In this document: piece by piece, positions 15,857-24,252 of the stretch
Position numbering within the stretch: position 1 is the first letter of the stretch
Layout of the letters: every line of letters starts with the position of its first letter
Origin: Candidatus Campbelliibacteriota bacterium
GTDB lineage: Bacteria; Patescibacteriota; Minisyncoccia; Phycocordibacterales; CSBR16-193
Assembly: GCA_007125155.1 (NCBI GenBank)
Contig: SLDR01000007.1
Span: 1 to 38,181 of the forward strand
DNA length: 38,181 nt
Direction: 5' to 3'
Made by a program: the position numbers and the translations under genes
The notes under the pieces: model-generated
Told to the model about the DNA's origin: nothing
Seen by the model: the letters and a program-made list of their open reading frames with translations, nothing else
The model's database searches: none

Positions 15857-16789
15857 TCATTCGGTCTCTCCGAAATATTCAAGAACAGCCAGGACACCGG
15901 CCAGGTTCTTCTCCCACTCCATATCATCATGGGTTGTGAACTCGATAGTTATTGACGGTATCCCCAATGTCGCAAGCCACCCCTCTGCATCGCCTGTTAT
16001 CTCATAGAAATCGAATGATTCAATAGCGGGATATCCCGAAGCTTCCGCATAAACATTCATAACATCAATGGTTCCCGGAAGAATACCCTCGTTACATTCG
16101 GACCCGAAGACCGCACCCGCCGCACTGTGCCAAAATATAACGGCATCCGGTTCATACTCAGAAACCAGATCCCTTATGGCCCTTGCCTCCGGTTCCGAGA
16201 AAGCTTCTTCCCCTGCGTCTATAACTTCCCCTTGCCAGGTGCTTTCCGACTGCCAGTTACAATCGAAGTTTCTGTTCAGATCAACACCATTAGCGTTAAA
16301 TCTCCCCGGGATCGTTTCCTCAAAAGACGGGATGTCATCGGGGGTGAACCTTCCCGTCTTTCCGGTGACCATTTCAACTCCATCCGGATTCGCCGACGGA
16401 ACCACACTGACACTGACCGATTCCGGGATGATATCCGGATTTTCTTCAAAATGATCTATCAATTCATAAGCAAGTAACACGGAATTCCACTCATATCCGC
16501 CATGTATACCTCCGACGAACACGACATGGGCTCTCTCCTCGTCTCCTTCAACATGGTTGAAGGTCTGAACCTCTATGTCCCTTCCCATTACGGAAGAACC
16601 TATCACCCTTCCGGATGAACCGGTCTCCTTCGGTTCATCTACCGGATCAGCAACTTCAACGACACTATCCACCTCGGGTTCATCCTCGGTACTCCTTTCG
16701 AAATTAACAAGATAGATCACGGAGGAGAATAAAAGAACTCCCCCTATGATACCGAAAACCACCGGTTTGGTTATTTGCAAACTATCCAT
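15857..16789 (-). CDS. Anchored M14-like zinc carboxypeptidase with complete active site
   Basis: The 310-residue protein has an N-terminal membrane anchor (9-29), an acidic linker (about 32-58) and an M14-type peptidase domain. Visible residues are His96 and Glu100 in GGIHGGYEWN (one residue longer than the usual HxxE), NPDG, the substrate-binding GVDLNRNFDCNW, His221 in IFWHSAAG and the catalytic Glu283 in ITIEFTTH. Relatives remove C-terminal residues from peptides or cut the gamma-D-Glu-DAP bond of peptidoglycan. It lies 12 bases after a paralog that lacks the active-site residues, in one operon, and should act outside the cell membrane. Confidence 0.85.
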   Translation of the reverse strand: MDSLQITKPVVFGIIGGVLLFSSVIYLVNFERSTEDEPEVDSVVEVADPVDEPKETGSSGRVIGSSVMGRDIEVQTFNHVEGDEERAHVVFVGGIHGGYEWNSVLLAYELIDHFEENPDIIPESVSVSVVPSANPDGVEMVTGKTGRFTPDDIPSFEETIPGRFNANGVDLNRNFDCNWQSESTWQGEVIDAGEEAFSEPEARAIRDLVSEYEPDAVIFWHSAAGAVFGSECNEGILPGTIDVMNVYAEASGYPAIESFDFYEITGDAEGWLATLGIPSITIEFTTHDDMEWEKNLAGVLAVLEYFGETE

Positions 16790-16801
16790 AATAAAGGAGA
16801 C

Positions 16802-17734
16802 CTATTGATTTCCATACTCTCGGATCACAGCCTCGACTCCGGTTCTATTCTCTGACCAGTCTGTGGAATCATGCGAATTGAGTATGACGCTTATGGCCGG
16901 TACATTTATACTTGCCATCCAATCTGCCGCATCCCCGGTGATCTTATAAGAATCAAAGACCCCTTCAGCTGAATAACCCGATGCATCAGCGTAAATGTTC
17001 ATGAGTCTATCGGTTTCCTCCAAAGCCGGACCGTTGCAACTTGAGGAAAAGACCCCTCCTCCGGCGCTGTAATAAACGACCACTGCCGAAGGGTCGCTAT
17101 TTAGAACATGGTCTTTGAGCGCGTCCGCCTCCGGCTCAGAGAAAGGGTTGCTTCCCGCATCAACCACTTGAGTTCCCCAAACACTTGTCGTCTCCCAGTT
17201 GCAATCAAAGTTTCTGTTCAGATCGACACCGTTGGCGTTGAACCTGCCTTCTGCCGTATTCCCTGAAACATCCGATGGGGTAAACCTTCCCTCAATACCT
17301 ACGACTCGATAAAGTCCGTCCGGGTTGAGGGTCGGTATCACGGTAACCTTTAAATTCTCCGGTATCGACTCCAAGTTCGTCTCGAAGTGATCAACCAGTC
17401 CGTACCCCAACAGAGCCGTGTTCCAAGAGTACCCACCGTGAATTCCTCCCACGAAAAGTATTGTCTCATCCCCTCCGCCAAAATGGTAAGCTGTTATATC
17501 CCTGCCCTGAACCGATCTTCCTATAACTTCCTCATACGACTCCCTAACCCGAGTCTCTTCATCTTCCAAATCAGCCTCATCGGCATCGCCGTCGAGGTCA
17601 TCATCATCCGGTTCCTCCATATCGATCGGTTCATCAGGTTCCTCCTCGGTGACGGTAAAAAGGTCTGTTGCCAGAAAAAGATAAGCCCCGACTCCCAGAA
17701 TCGCAATAAAAACAAAAGCCAAAAAGTATTTCAT
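16802..17734 (-). CDS. Anchored M14-like pseudopeptidase (active-site residues replaced)
   Basis: The 310-residue protein is a full-length paralog of its downstream neighbour with the same N-terminal anchor, a very acidic linker (about 30-60) and the same domain. Key positions are changed: the zinc-ligand Glu is Ser103 (HGGYSWN), the zinc-ligand His is Tyr222 (VVYYSAGG) and the catalytic Glu is Ile284 (ISVILNSH). The first His99 and the substrate-binding stretch GVDLNRNFDCNW are kept, so the protein probably folds and may bind peptides without cutting them. The open frame is intact, arguing against simple decay. Its ATG directly follows a TATAAT. Confidence 0.85.
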   Translation of the reverse strand: MKYFLAFVFIAILGVGAYLFLATDLFTVTEEEPDEPIDMEEPDDDDLDGDADEADLEDEETRVRESYEEVIGRSVQGRDITAYHFGGGDETILFVGGIHGGYSWNTALLGYGLVDHFETNLESIPENLKVTVIPTLNPDGLYRVVGIEGRFTPSDVSGNTAEGRFNANGVDLNRNFDCNWETTSVWGTQVVDAGSNPFSEPEADALKDHVLNSDPSAVVVYYSAGGGVFSSSCNGPALEETDRLMNIYADASGYSAEGVFDSYKITGDAADWMASINVPAISVILNSHDSTDWSENRTGVEAVIREYGNQ

Positions 17735-17749
17735 ATTATAGATCTTAAT

Positions 17750-17783
17750 GAATAAAAAGACCGGATCTGTTAACTGATCGGAC
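17750..17783 (-). terminator. Probable terminator after the GGT-like gene
   Basis: On the minus strand AGTCCGATC and GATCCGGTCT form an imperfect stem around AGTTAACA, followed by TTTTTATT. It lies about 70 bases after the stop of the GGT-like gene and just before the M14-like pair. Confidence 0.55.
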
Positions 17784-17853
17784 TTTATTCAAACCATTAT
17801 AACACAACAGCGGGACAGGTTATAAAATGAATTGCGATCCGATCAAAGTACGA

Positions 17854-19662
17854 TCAATTTCCGGACCCCTTTTCTCCGTAGGAAACATCGCTTCGAGACT
17901 CGGCTCCAACATCGGCATCCCTCCCTCCTTTCTCTATAACTATCATCCCTCCACTGCCCCATACCCCTTCGCCGACGGAGATGTCGTGTCCCCGCCTTTC
18001 AAGTTCCTCTATCAGATCCGTCGAAAAACCCTCTTCCATCTGTAGGGTGTTTCGAACCCGGTAAGGATAAATGGTTGCGGGAAAAGCGGTGCTTAAAAAT
18101 CTGGGATGACCGATGGATCCTTGGGCGCTCATCCCAAACTCCACCACATTCAAGAACTGTTGAGTCTGGATCTGCGGTTGGCTGTCGGCACCGGTGTTGC
18201 CACCCAGAATATAAAGATCTCCGTCTTTAAATGCCATATAAGGGTTGGAAGTATGTCTAACCTTATACCCCGGAGTCGCTTGATTCGGGTTTCCCTCCTC
18301 TATTTCAAAAAATCTCATTCTGTGGTTGATATGAATACCGGTGTCGCCGATCACGAAGAACTGCGTTCCCAGACTGGTTGTTACCGCTGCACCGTTTCCT
18401 TCAGAGTCCACAATATGAAAAGTTGTGGTATTTCCTAGATCGGTATCGATATCAACATATCCGTCCCTTATCGGCCAGACCATCGCCTCCTCCATGTTTA
18501 TTCTCTCCCTTTGCATGTCGGCGTGACTCTCCGACATCAACCCCTCAACCGGAACGTTGACCCTCTTCGGGTCACCCATGTGATGATACCGGTCGGTAAA
18601 GGCCAGTTTTATGGCCTCCACTTGCATATGGATGGCATCGGCATCGGTTGAACTCAAACCGGAAAAGTCATATCCCTTAAGTATGTTAAGAGCCAAAAGC
18701 ATGGTCATCCCTTGACTGTTCGGAGGGTTTTGAAAGACCTCTATGTTATCACGATAAAATATCGATACGGGATCAACGATCTCGGCACTGAAATCATTAA
18801 GATCCGAGAGGGTAAGGTAGCCGTTCCCTTTATCCGAGAACTCGATTATCTTCTCTGCAATAGGACCACGATAAAAGTGATCGCGAACCGCTCTGATTGC
18901 TTCGCTCCTTCCCTCAACAAGGGCTTCATCGTATGCTCTGACCAGCTCCTCGAATGTAAGAGCCATGTCTTCTTGATAAACGGTATCACCTTCTTGGAGA
19001 AGCCTGCCTTCCGGCGCGTATATCTTGGCGGTGTCGGGCCGTGCAAGAGTTTCTTCGGCCTGACTGTTCAACCACCCTTCCATGTCGGCACTCATCGGAA
19101 ATCCACCACGAGCGATCCTTATGGCCGGTGCTAGAACCTCTCCCAGATCGAGTCTTCCATACTCATCCATCCATAACATCCAACCATCCCAAGCACCGGG
19201 GACGATAGCTTGATGCATTCCGGGATCTCCCGCCCTTTCACTGTAATCAGGAACGGTCACCTTGCTTCCGGCCGGCCCAACACCGTCAAGACTTGTTACG
19301 GTATTCGTATCGGCCTCATAGTAAAGGGCCCATGTCCCTCCACCTAAAACACTTGAGAACCAGGGTTCAACCACACTTAAGACGGCCGCGACGGCCACCG
19401 CCGCATCGGCCGAAGTGCCACCCTTCTCCAGTATCTCAAAGCCGGCATTTGTCGCGAGCTCATGGGCCGAAACAACCGCCATGATGTGTTCATGCGAAGT
19501 GTCATCGTCTTGAAATAATGAAAGATCGCCTCGGTCAAGGAATGACAGGTCTCCTGCGGTGGAAAATATCAAAATTAAGGCAACTACCGATATTGCCGAC
19601 AAAACTGCTAACAAAAGTTTTGAACGCGCAGGCATTACTTTTATTCTATCAGCAATGTCCAT
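17854..19662 (-). CDS. Anchored gamma-glutamyltransferase-family enzyme
   Basis: The 602-residue protein has an N-terminal membrane anchor (about 14-35) and the complete fold of an autoprocessing N-terminal nucleophile hydrolase. MAVVSAHELATNAGFEILEKGG and DAAVAVAAVLSVVEP are family motifs. The nucleophile lies in NTTTFHIVD around residue 412, where self-cleavage makes the two chains. The Arg-Glu motif that binds the glutamyl carboxylate in E. coli GGT is replaced by LDGVGPAGS, and the glycine loop reads GGNTGADSQPQ, so this is a divergent branch and may prefer another amide. It would act outside the membrane. AGGGG precedes the ATG. Confidence 0.85.
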   Translation of the reverse strand: MDIADRIKVMPARSKLLLAVLSAISVVALILIFSTAGDLSFLDRGDLSLFQDDDTSHEHIMAVVSAHELATNAGFEILEKGGTSADAAVAVAAVLSVVEPWFSSVLGGGTWALYYEADTNTVTSLDGVGPAGSKVTVPDYSERAGDPGMHQAIVPGAWDGWMLWMDEYGRLDLGEVLAPAIRIARGGFPMSADMEGWLNSQAEETLARPDTAKIYAPEGRLLQEGDTVYQEDMALTFEELVRAYDEALVEGRSEAIRAVRDHFYRGPIAEKIIEFSDKGNGYLTLSDLNDFSAEIVDPVSIFYRDNIEVFQNPPNSQGMTMLLALNILKGYDFSGLSSTDADAIHMQVEAIKLAFTDRYHHMGDPKRVNVPVEGLMSESHADMQRERINMEEAMVWPIRDGYVDIDTDLGNTTTFHIVDSEGNGAAVTTSLGTQFFVIGDTGIHINHRMRFFEIEEGNPNQATPGYKVRHTSNPYMAFKDGDLYILGGNTGADSQPQIQTQQFLNVVEFGMSAQGSIGHPRFLSTAFPATIYPYRVRNTLQMEEGFSTDLIEELERRGHDISVGEGVWGSGGMIVIEKGGRDADVGAESRSDVSYGEKGSGN

Positions 19663-19700
19663 CTTATAAAACCCCTTCCTATTTTTAAGGAATTGGAATA

Positions 19701-19730
19701 TAAAAAATCCCCCGATTTTTTTATCGGGGA
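19701..19730 (-). terminator. Terminator of the cyclophilin gene
   Basis: CCCCGAT (19710-19716) and ATCGGGG (19723-19729) form a 7-bp stem with a 6-base loop. On the minus strand it is followed by ATTTTTTA. It lies 23 bases past the stop of the cyclophilin gene. Confidence 0.8.
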
Positions 19731-19752
19731 ATTTAAAAGATTATCAGACGAA

Positions 19753-20415
19753 TCAATCCTTGGAGATCACGACCTCCTCAATGACCATGTCTGCGACAGG
19801 TTTATCTTTCGCACCCGTTTCCGTTGTGGCAATAGCGTCAACGACATCCATTCCCTCAACAACCCTTCCGAATATGGTGTATTCATAAGGAAGCGGAGTA
19901 TCTTTATGCATTATGAAGAACTGGCTTCCGTTGGTATTCGGTCCGCTGTTAGCCATGGCCAATGTTCCGCGAACATAACCCCTTTGAGCTATTTCCGAGC
20001 TCGGGTCAAACTCGTCATCAAATGAGTATCCCGGTCCACCTGTTCCCGTACCGGTGGGATCTCCTCCTTGGATCATGAATCCTTCGATCACACGATGGAA
20101 TATGACACCGTCATAAAATCCGGTCTCGGCAAGTCTTTGAAAATTAAGAACGGTGTTAGGGGCCAGTTCGGGATAGAACTCCAGAACAATATCCCCCTCC
20201 GATGTCTTTAGTGTGGCTTGGGTCATTGTTATTTCATAATTATCTGATAAATCCTCATCTCCATCCGACTCCGTTAAAATTTCTCCGCTCTCTTCAGGGT
20301 CTTCGTCAATGAACAGATCTCCGTGGTCCGTAGATTCCCCCATATTTACATAAAATAAGGCTCCACCAAGAGATACGAAGAAGATGGTTATTAATAAAAC
20401 TGTGCTTTTTTTCAT
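19753..20415 (-). CDS. Anchored cyclophilin-type peptidyl-prolyl isomerase
   Basis: The 220-residue protein has an N-terminal hydrophobic anchor or signal (6-25), an acidic linker (about 28-58) and a cyclophilin domain. Catalytic and binding motifs are FYDGVIFHRVIEGFMIQGGD, GTLAMAN and GSQFFIMH, with the active-site Arg in FHRV. It speeds cis-trans isomerisation at proline and should help fold secreted proteins on the outer face of the membrane. The -10 box TATACT lies nine bases before the ATG. It is a single-gene unit between two terminators. Confidence 0.93.
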   Translation of the reverse strand: MKKSTVLLITIFFVSLGGALFYVNMGESTDHGDLFIDEDPEESGEILTESDGDEDLSDNYEITMTQATLKTSEGDIVLEFYPELAPNTVLNFQRLAETGFYDGVIFHRVIEGFMIQGGDPTGTGTGGPGYSFDDEFDPSSEIAQRGYVRGTLAMANSGPNTNGSQFFIMHKDTPLPYEYTIFGRVVEGMDVVDAIATTETGAKDKPVADMVIEEVVISKD

Positions 20416-20424
20416 ACAAAAAAC

Positions 20425-20452
20425 AGTATATCAATAAATGAGAGTACCGCAA
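20425..20452 (-). promoter_or_regulatory. Promoter of the cyclophilin gene, near-leaderless
   Basis: On the minus strand TTGCGG (20452-20447), a 16-base spacer and TATACT (20430-20425) precede the ATG at 20415 by nine bases. The predicted leader is only a few bases. Confidence 0.5.
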
Positions 20453-20543
20453 CACCTGATCTCCGACCCGATCCATCGAACCGCCCTTCATCTTATACTT
20501 AAGAAAGTAACGAGGCTTTAGCATTCTTCACCTGATCACCGAT

Positions 20544-20560
20544 CCCCCCCCCTTTTTTTT
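20544..20560. repeat. C9T8 homopolymer tract
   Basis: Nine C residues are followed directly by eight T residues in the intergenic region between the cyclophilin and phosphoribosyltransferase-like genes. Such a pure purine/pyrimidine strand bias can form triplex-like DNA and is prone to slippage or to sequencing error. Confidence 0.8.
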
Positions 20561-20569
20561 CGCTATGGC

Positions 20570-20607
20570 GTAAATAAAAAACAGCCTTTTTTAAAAAAGG
20601 CTGTTTT
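20570..20607 (-). terminator. Terminator of the phosphoribosyltransferase-like gene
   Basis: A perfect 15-bp palindrome at 20578-20607 (arms AAAACAGCCTTTTTT and its complement) leads on the minus strand into a T-run. It lies 13 bases after the stop and could work in both directions. Confidence 0.85.
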
Positions 20608-20619
20608 GAAAATAAAACC

Positions 20620-21402
20620 TTATTTTTGAGAGTCTGTTAACTTCTGCCAATTCTCGTCGGTTGCCTTCGGCTTGATCGGGATCGACCCGATCTTGCAAAG
20701 CGGACATTCCTCCGGGGTCCATTCACTCATTCGATAATTGATAACAGGAACTATCCTGAACCTTCCAACATTCTCCACCTCTATATCCCGGAGGCCGCCT
20801 CTGTTCAATATGACCATATTGAAAGGCAAGATCTTAACTTCGGGGTAATTGCTCTCGATATCCCTGACAGCCTCTTTGAAACCCGTTCCCCGTGTACAAA
20901 AGTCGTCAATCAAAAGAATGCTTTTTTTCATCTTTGGTCTTTCGGCGAGACGTATCTTTCCTCCCACTTTCTCCATTTTTAAATTTTTCGATCCCAGCGT
21001 CTTGGCTATCTCTTCGGCGAGTAAAGTCGCGCCGTCCGGTATACCGGTTATCTGAGTATCAAGTCTAATCTCTCTGTTCACTCCATCGAAATAGATATAC
21101 ATCCTTATCATATTCGCCACGATCTGCTCGGCAAGTATGGTCCTGATGTTCTCTCTCTCAAGCAAAAGCTTGGAGTAAAAAAAAGTATCGCTGTGAAGTT
21201 TTGATTTCAACACAGCATGCATTCCCGGCTTACCCTCTTTCAGAGCTTCATAATCATAGGACCAAAAGGCATCCAGATTTTTGGCGATATGAAAAAGATC
21301 ATCATGCCCAAGTATCTCCGAAAAATCACACTCATTCCAAAAGACGTTGGGATCAAAGGCCAAAATTTCTTCCTTGCTCATCGCAGTTATCTGTTTCTCC
21401 AT
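20620..21402 (-). CDS. Phosphoribosyltransferase-like protein with C-terminal CxxC
   Basis: The 260-residue protein carries a PRPP-binding loop, SILLIDDFCTRGTGFKEAV (about 163-181), of the type I phosphoribosyltransferase fold. GIPDGATLLAEEIAKTL, about 30 residues earlier, resembles the segment before the flexible loop in orotate phosphoribosyltransferases. The first 100 residues are helical and not part of that enzyme. Near the end, EECPLCKIG has a Cys-x-x-Cys pair that may bind zinc. Which base or substrate is used is unclear; a regulatory role is also possible. TTAGGAGG sits ideally before the ATG, and a well-formed promoter gives a leader of about 60 bases. Confidence 0.68.
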   Translation of the reverse strand: MEKQITAMSKEEILAFDPNVFWNECDFSEILGHDDLFHIAKNLDAFWSYDYEALKEGKPGMHAVLKSKLHSDTFFYSKLLLERENIRTILAEQIVANMIRMYIYFDGVNREIRLDTQITGIPDGATLLAEEIAKTLGSKNLKMEKVGGKIRLAERPKMKKSILLIDDFCTRGTGFKEAVRDIESNYPEVKILPFNMVILNRGGLRDIEVENVGRFRIVPVINYRMSEWTPEECPLCKIGSIPIKPKATDENWQKLTDSQK

Positions 21403-21469
21403 TTTTTCCTCCTAAGGTTTTGTTTTCCTCTCAATGTACAAAAATGCCACCTCGGCGCAATTCTGCAAA

Positions 21470-21498
21470 ATAATACCCCAAAATTTACAAATAGGCAA
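21470..21498 (-). promoter_or_regulatory. Promoter of the phosphoribosyltransferase-like gene
   Basis: On the minus strand TTGCCT (21498-21493), a 17-base spacer and TATTAT (21475-21470) form a clear promoter. The leader is about 60 bases and ends in a strong Shine-Dalgarno sequence. Confidence 0.62.
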
Positions 21499-21524
21499 GA
21501 TTGAAACTTGAACTCCTCCTCACA

Positions 21525-21733
21525 TTAAAAAGATCTCCGGCGGTTATGGCGATCGCGTTGGCGACCGACCCGGCGCACGCTGATGAATACTCCGGTACAT
21601 AGAAATACAAGACCACTCCAACGAATCAATGCTTCAAGCGGGATCGTCAAAAGAATTATTAAAAGCGGATCCGCTTTCCATAAAGATCTCAGGAGATTTT
21701 TTTAAAATAACAACACGCCGAATGAATCACCAT
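21525..21733 (-). pseudogene. Possible frameshifted small membrane-protein gene
   Basis: An ATG at 21733 opens a short frame (MVIHSACCYFKKIS) that stops after a run of seven A residues (21703-21697 on the minus strand). Slipping back one base at that run enters a second frame of about 48 codons with a hydrophobic helix (PLLIILLTIPLEALIRW, then GLVFLCTGVFISV) and a basic tail RRVGRQRDRHNRRRSF, ending at TAA 21525. The hydrophobic-then-basic pattern looks protein-like, but no family is recognised. It may be a decayed gene, a slippage gene or a sequencing error. It lies 61 bases past copB on the same strand. Confidence 0.3.
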
Positions 21734-21794
21734 CAACTCTTTTAATATCCCGGAAGAAGAATTCGCCGGCAAGAAACGTCAAAACAGGCCGGGT

Positions 21795-23939
21795 CTAAAG
21801 TGAAAAACGCTTAAGAAGTACGGCATTAAAAGCGACGATCACGGTCGATGCGGACATAAATATGGCTCCGATGGCCGGGTCTATAGCCGGTATTCCGAAT
21901 GCGACCAGAGCTCCGGCCGCCAAAGGTAATGCGACCACATTATAACCGGTTGCCCAAAATAGATTTTGTATCATTTTGCGATACGTGAGCCGTGACAAAC
22001 GAATGATCCTGGGAATATCAAGCGGATCATTTTTAGCCAATATTATCCCGGCTGACTCAACGGCCACATTAGTCCCTGCACCTATTGCAACACCGACATC
22101 AGCTTGCGTAAGCGCCGGAGCATCATTAACACCATCACCGACCACCGCAACTTTAAGACCGCGACCTTGGAGCTCTTTAACCTTTTCCACCTTTTGCTCC
22201 GGAAGTACCCGAGCGAAATACTCATCAATACCGAGCTCTCCCGCAACCCAACCAGCGGCATCCTCAGAGTCTCCTGTAACCATCATCACTCTTATTCCTT
22301 GATCATAAAGAACCTTCACCGCCTCCTTCGACTCCTCCCGAATGATGTCCGAAAGTGATATGACACCAAGGAACTGCTCATCCCTTAAAACATACACCAC
22401 CGTCTTTCCTTTCGACTCAAATTTTTTAACACTTTCAAGGAGATGCTCCGGAACTGAAGCTTTATGTTCGTTGACCAGTACCTCGCTTCCGACAACCGCA
22501 TTCTTTCCATTAACATAGCCTTTAGCCCCTTTGCCCGGGATCCTTTCAAAGCCATCAACGTTTAAGACGTCGACACCCTTCTTCTTCGCATGATCAACTA
22601 TCGCCTTGGCAATTGGGTGCTCCGAACCGCTGTTGACAGAAGCCGCCACCGAAATAACATCCTGCTCGGAAAGCCCGGAGATCGCCAAAACAGAGTCCAC
22701 TCCGAATTCACCCTTGGTCAAGGTTCCCGTTTTATCAAACAGCACCCAATCGACCTTACGGGCACTCTCTAAAGCGAGACGTTGTTTGATGATGAACCCT
22801 TGCGCCGCCGCCATATTTGTCGAAACCGAAGCCACCAATGGCACAGCAAGCCCCAAGGCGTGAGGGCAGGTTATCACAAGAACGGCCACCAAGCGCGCCA
22901 CCGCGAAAGCAATATCATCACCTACCAATAGCCAGGTGAAAAACGTAACTGAACCTGCACCGACGGCAACAATGGTTAGTATGAGAGCCGCTTTATCGGA
23001 TAAAACCTGCAGGCGCGACTTTGAGCTTTCGGCCTCTGAAACCAACCGCATCACATTTGCAAGGAAAGTATCATCCCCGATCTTCGTCACCTTGATCTTC
23101 AAACCGCCATCCCCGTTTATGGTTCCGGCAATAACTTCGTCGCCCTTCTTCTTGGTCACGGGTTTTGACTCCCCGGTCACTATCGACTCATCAACTTCGG
23201 AAGATCCGTCCTTTACCAATCCGTCCACCGGCATCTTTTCTCCCGGTTTTACCACAGATACCTCCCCTTCCTTGATATCATTCAATGAAACAGCCATCTC
23301 CTTACCTCCCCGAATGACCGTCGCCTCTTTCGGCAAAATGGAAGCAAGCTCTTTAAGTGCACCCCTGGCACCGGTTACCGCGCGCATCTCGATCCAATGC
23401 CCTAACAGCATCACGGCAATAAGAGTGGAAAGTTCCCAAAAAAGAGTTTCGTCCGGAGTAAAAGTTGCATAAACACTCCAAGTATATGCGGAAACGATCG
23501 CGATCGATATAAGTGTCATCATTCCGGGTAACTTCTCACGGATCTCGCGGTATGCGCCACTGATAAAGACCCGGCCTCCGTAAAAAAATACGATCGTACC
23601 CAAAAGTAGCATCAGATACTCCCATCCGAAAAATCTCGGAGCTTCCCAATCAAAGAATATCTCCGGAAGTTCCGAATACACGATCAAAGGAATAGCAAGT
23701 ACCGCAACCACTCGAAATCTTTTTATGAACATTTCCGTGGAATGTCCTTCGTGCTTATCGTGTCCTTTTCCCCCTTCCGTCTCATGTACCGCCTCATCTT
23801 CCGCCTTCACCAAACCCATACCGCACTCCGGACACATTTCGGACCGCTTGCATTTTATCTTCGGATGCATGGGACAGGTATACGAAACTCCTTCCTTTTC
23901 TTCAGAGTAAGAGTGATCCTTGTCTTTGTATTTGGCCAT
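21795..23939 (-). CDS. copB: CopB-type P1B copper/silver-exporting ATPase
   Basis: The 714-residue pump starts with a Cys/His-rich heavy-metal-binding domain (YTCPMHPKI ... CPECGMGL, 20-42) and a His-rich linker. It then has the P1B-ATPase core: TGES at 255-258, the transmembrane metal motif CPH at 358-360, the phosphorylation site DKTGT at 402-406, SEHPIAKAI and GDGVNDAPAL. CPH instead of CPC marks the CopB branch, which exports Cu(I), Cu(II) or Ag(I) across the cytoplasmic membrane. The gene lies downstream of a cupredoxin-containing dehydrogenase on the same strand, suggesting joint copper handling. No CsoR or CueR operator was recognised upstream. Confidence 0.93.
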   Translation of the reverse strand: MAKYKDKDHSYSEEKEGVSYTCPMHPKIKCKRSEMCPECGMGLVKAEDEAVHETEGGKGHDKHEGHSTEMFIKRFRVVAVLAIPLIVYSELPEIFFDWEAPRFFGWEYLMLLLGTIVFFYGGRVFISGAYREIREKLPGMMTLISIAIVSAYTWSVYATFTPDETLFWELSTLIAVMLLGHWIEMRAVTGARGALKELASILPKEATVIRGGKEMAVSLNDIKEGEVSVVKPGEKMPVDGLVKDGSSEVDESIVTGESKPVTKKKGDEVIAGTINGDGGLKIKVTKIGDDTFLANVMRLVSEAESSKSRLQVLSDKAALILTIVAVGAGSVTFFTWLLVGDDIAFAVARLVAVLVITCPHALGLAVPLVASVSTNMAAAQGFIIKQRLALESARKVDWVLFDKTGTLTKGEFGVDSVLAISGLSEQDVISVAASVNSGSEHPIAKAIVDHAKKKGVDVLNVDGFERIPGKGAKGYVNGKNAVVGSEVLVNEHKASVPEHLLESVKKFESKGKTVVYVLRDEQFLGVISLSDIIREESKEAVKVLYDQGIRVMMVTGDSEDAAGWVAGELGIDEYFARVLPEQKVEKVKELQGRGLKVAVVGDGVNDAPALTQADVGVAIGAGTNVAVESAGIILAKNDPLDIPRIIRLSRLTYRKMIQNLFWATGYNVVALPLAAGALVAFGIPAIDPAIGAIFMSASTVIVAFNAVLLKRFSL

Positions 23940-24252
23940 AAATTAATGAACTGCTTACTGTCGAGTTAATTTTAGCACTTTTAAAACGCCCCGATCCGTT
24001 CTTCATGTTCTTTCGGAACAAATTAATAACCACTACGATTAATTACTTTCCGATCCAGTTCATCAAGATCACACACCCATCAAAACACAAGTGGCCGACT
24101 CTCTTTCTTACTCATCTGATCGAGTATCACAGTTTAAACCATTAAAGCCATGAGGTAAAAGCCTCTATCTTTGATACGGATACCCTTCACTCACCAAAGA
24201 CTCCTTAAAAGACGATCGATCTGCGAACCCGAGTGACGGAAGACTTACCGTT
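23940..24252. other. Intergenic region upstream of copB
   Basis: This stretch of 313 bases holds no convincing gene. On the minus strand a TAAAAT box lies about 30 bases before the copB ATG, without a good -35. A short hairpin-like GAGGCTTTTACCTC (near 24,150) lies about 100 bases after the dehydrogenase stop but has no T-run. Confidence 0.5.
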
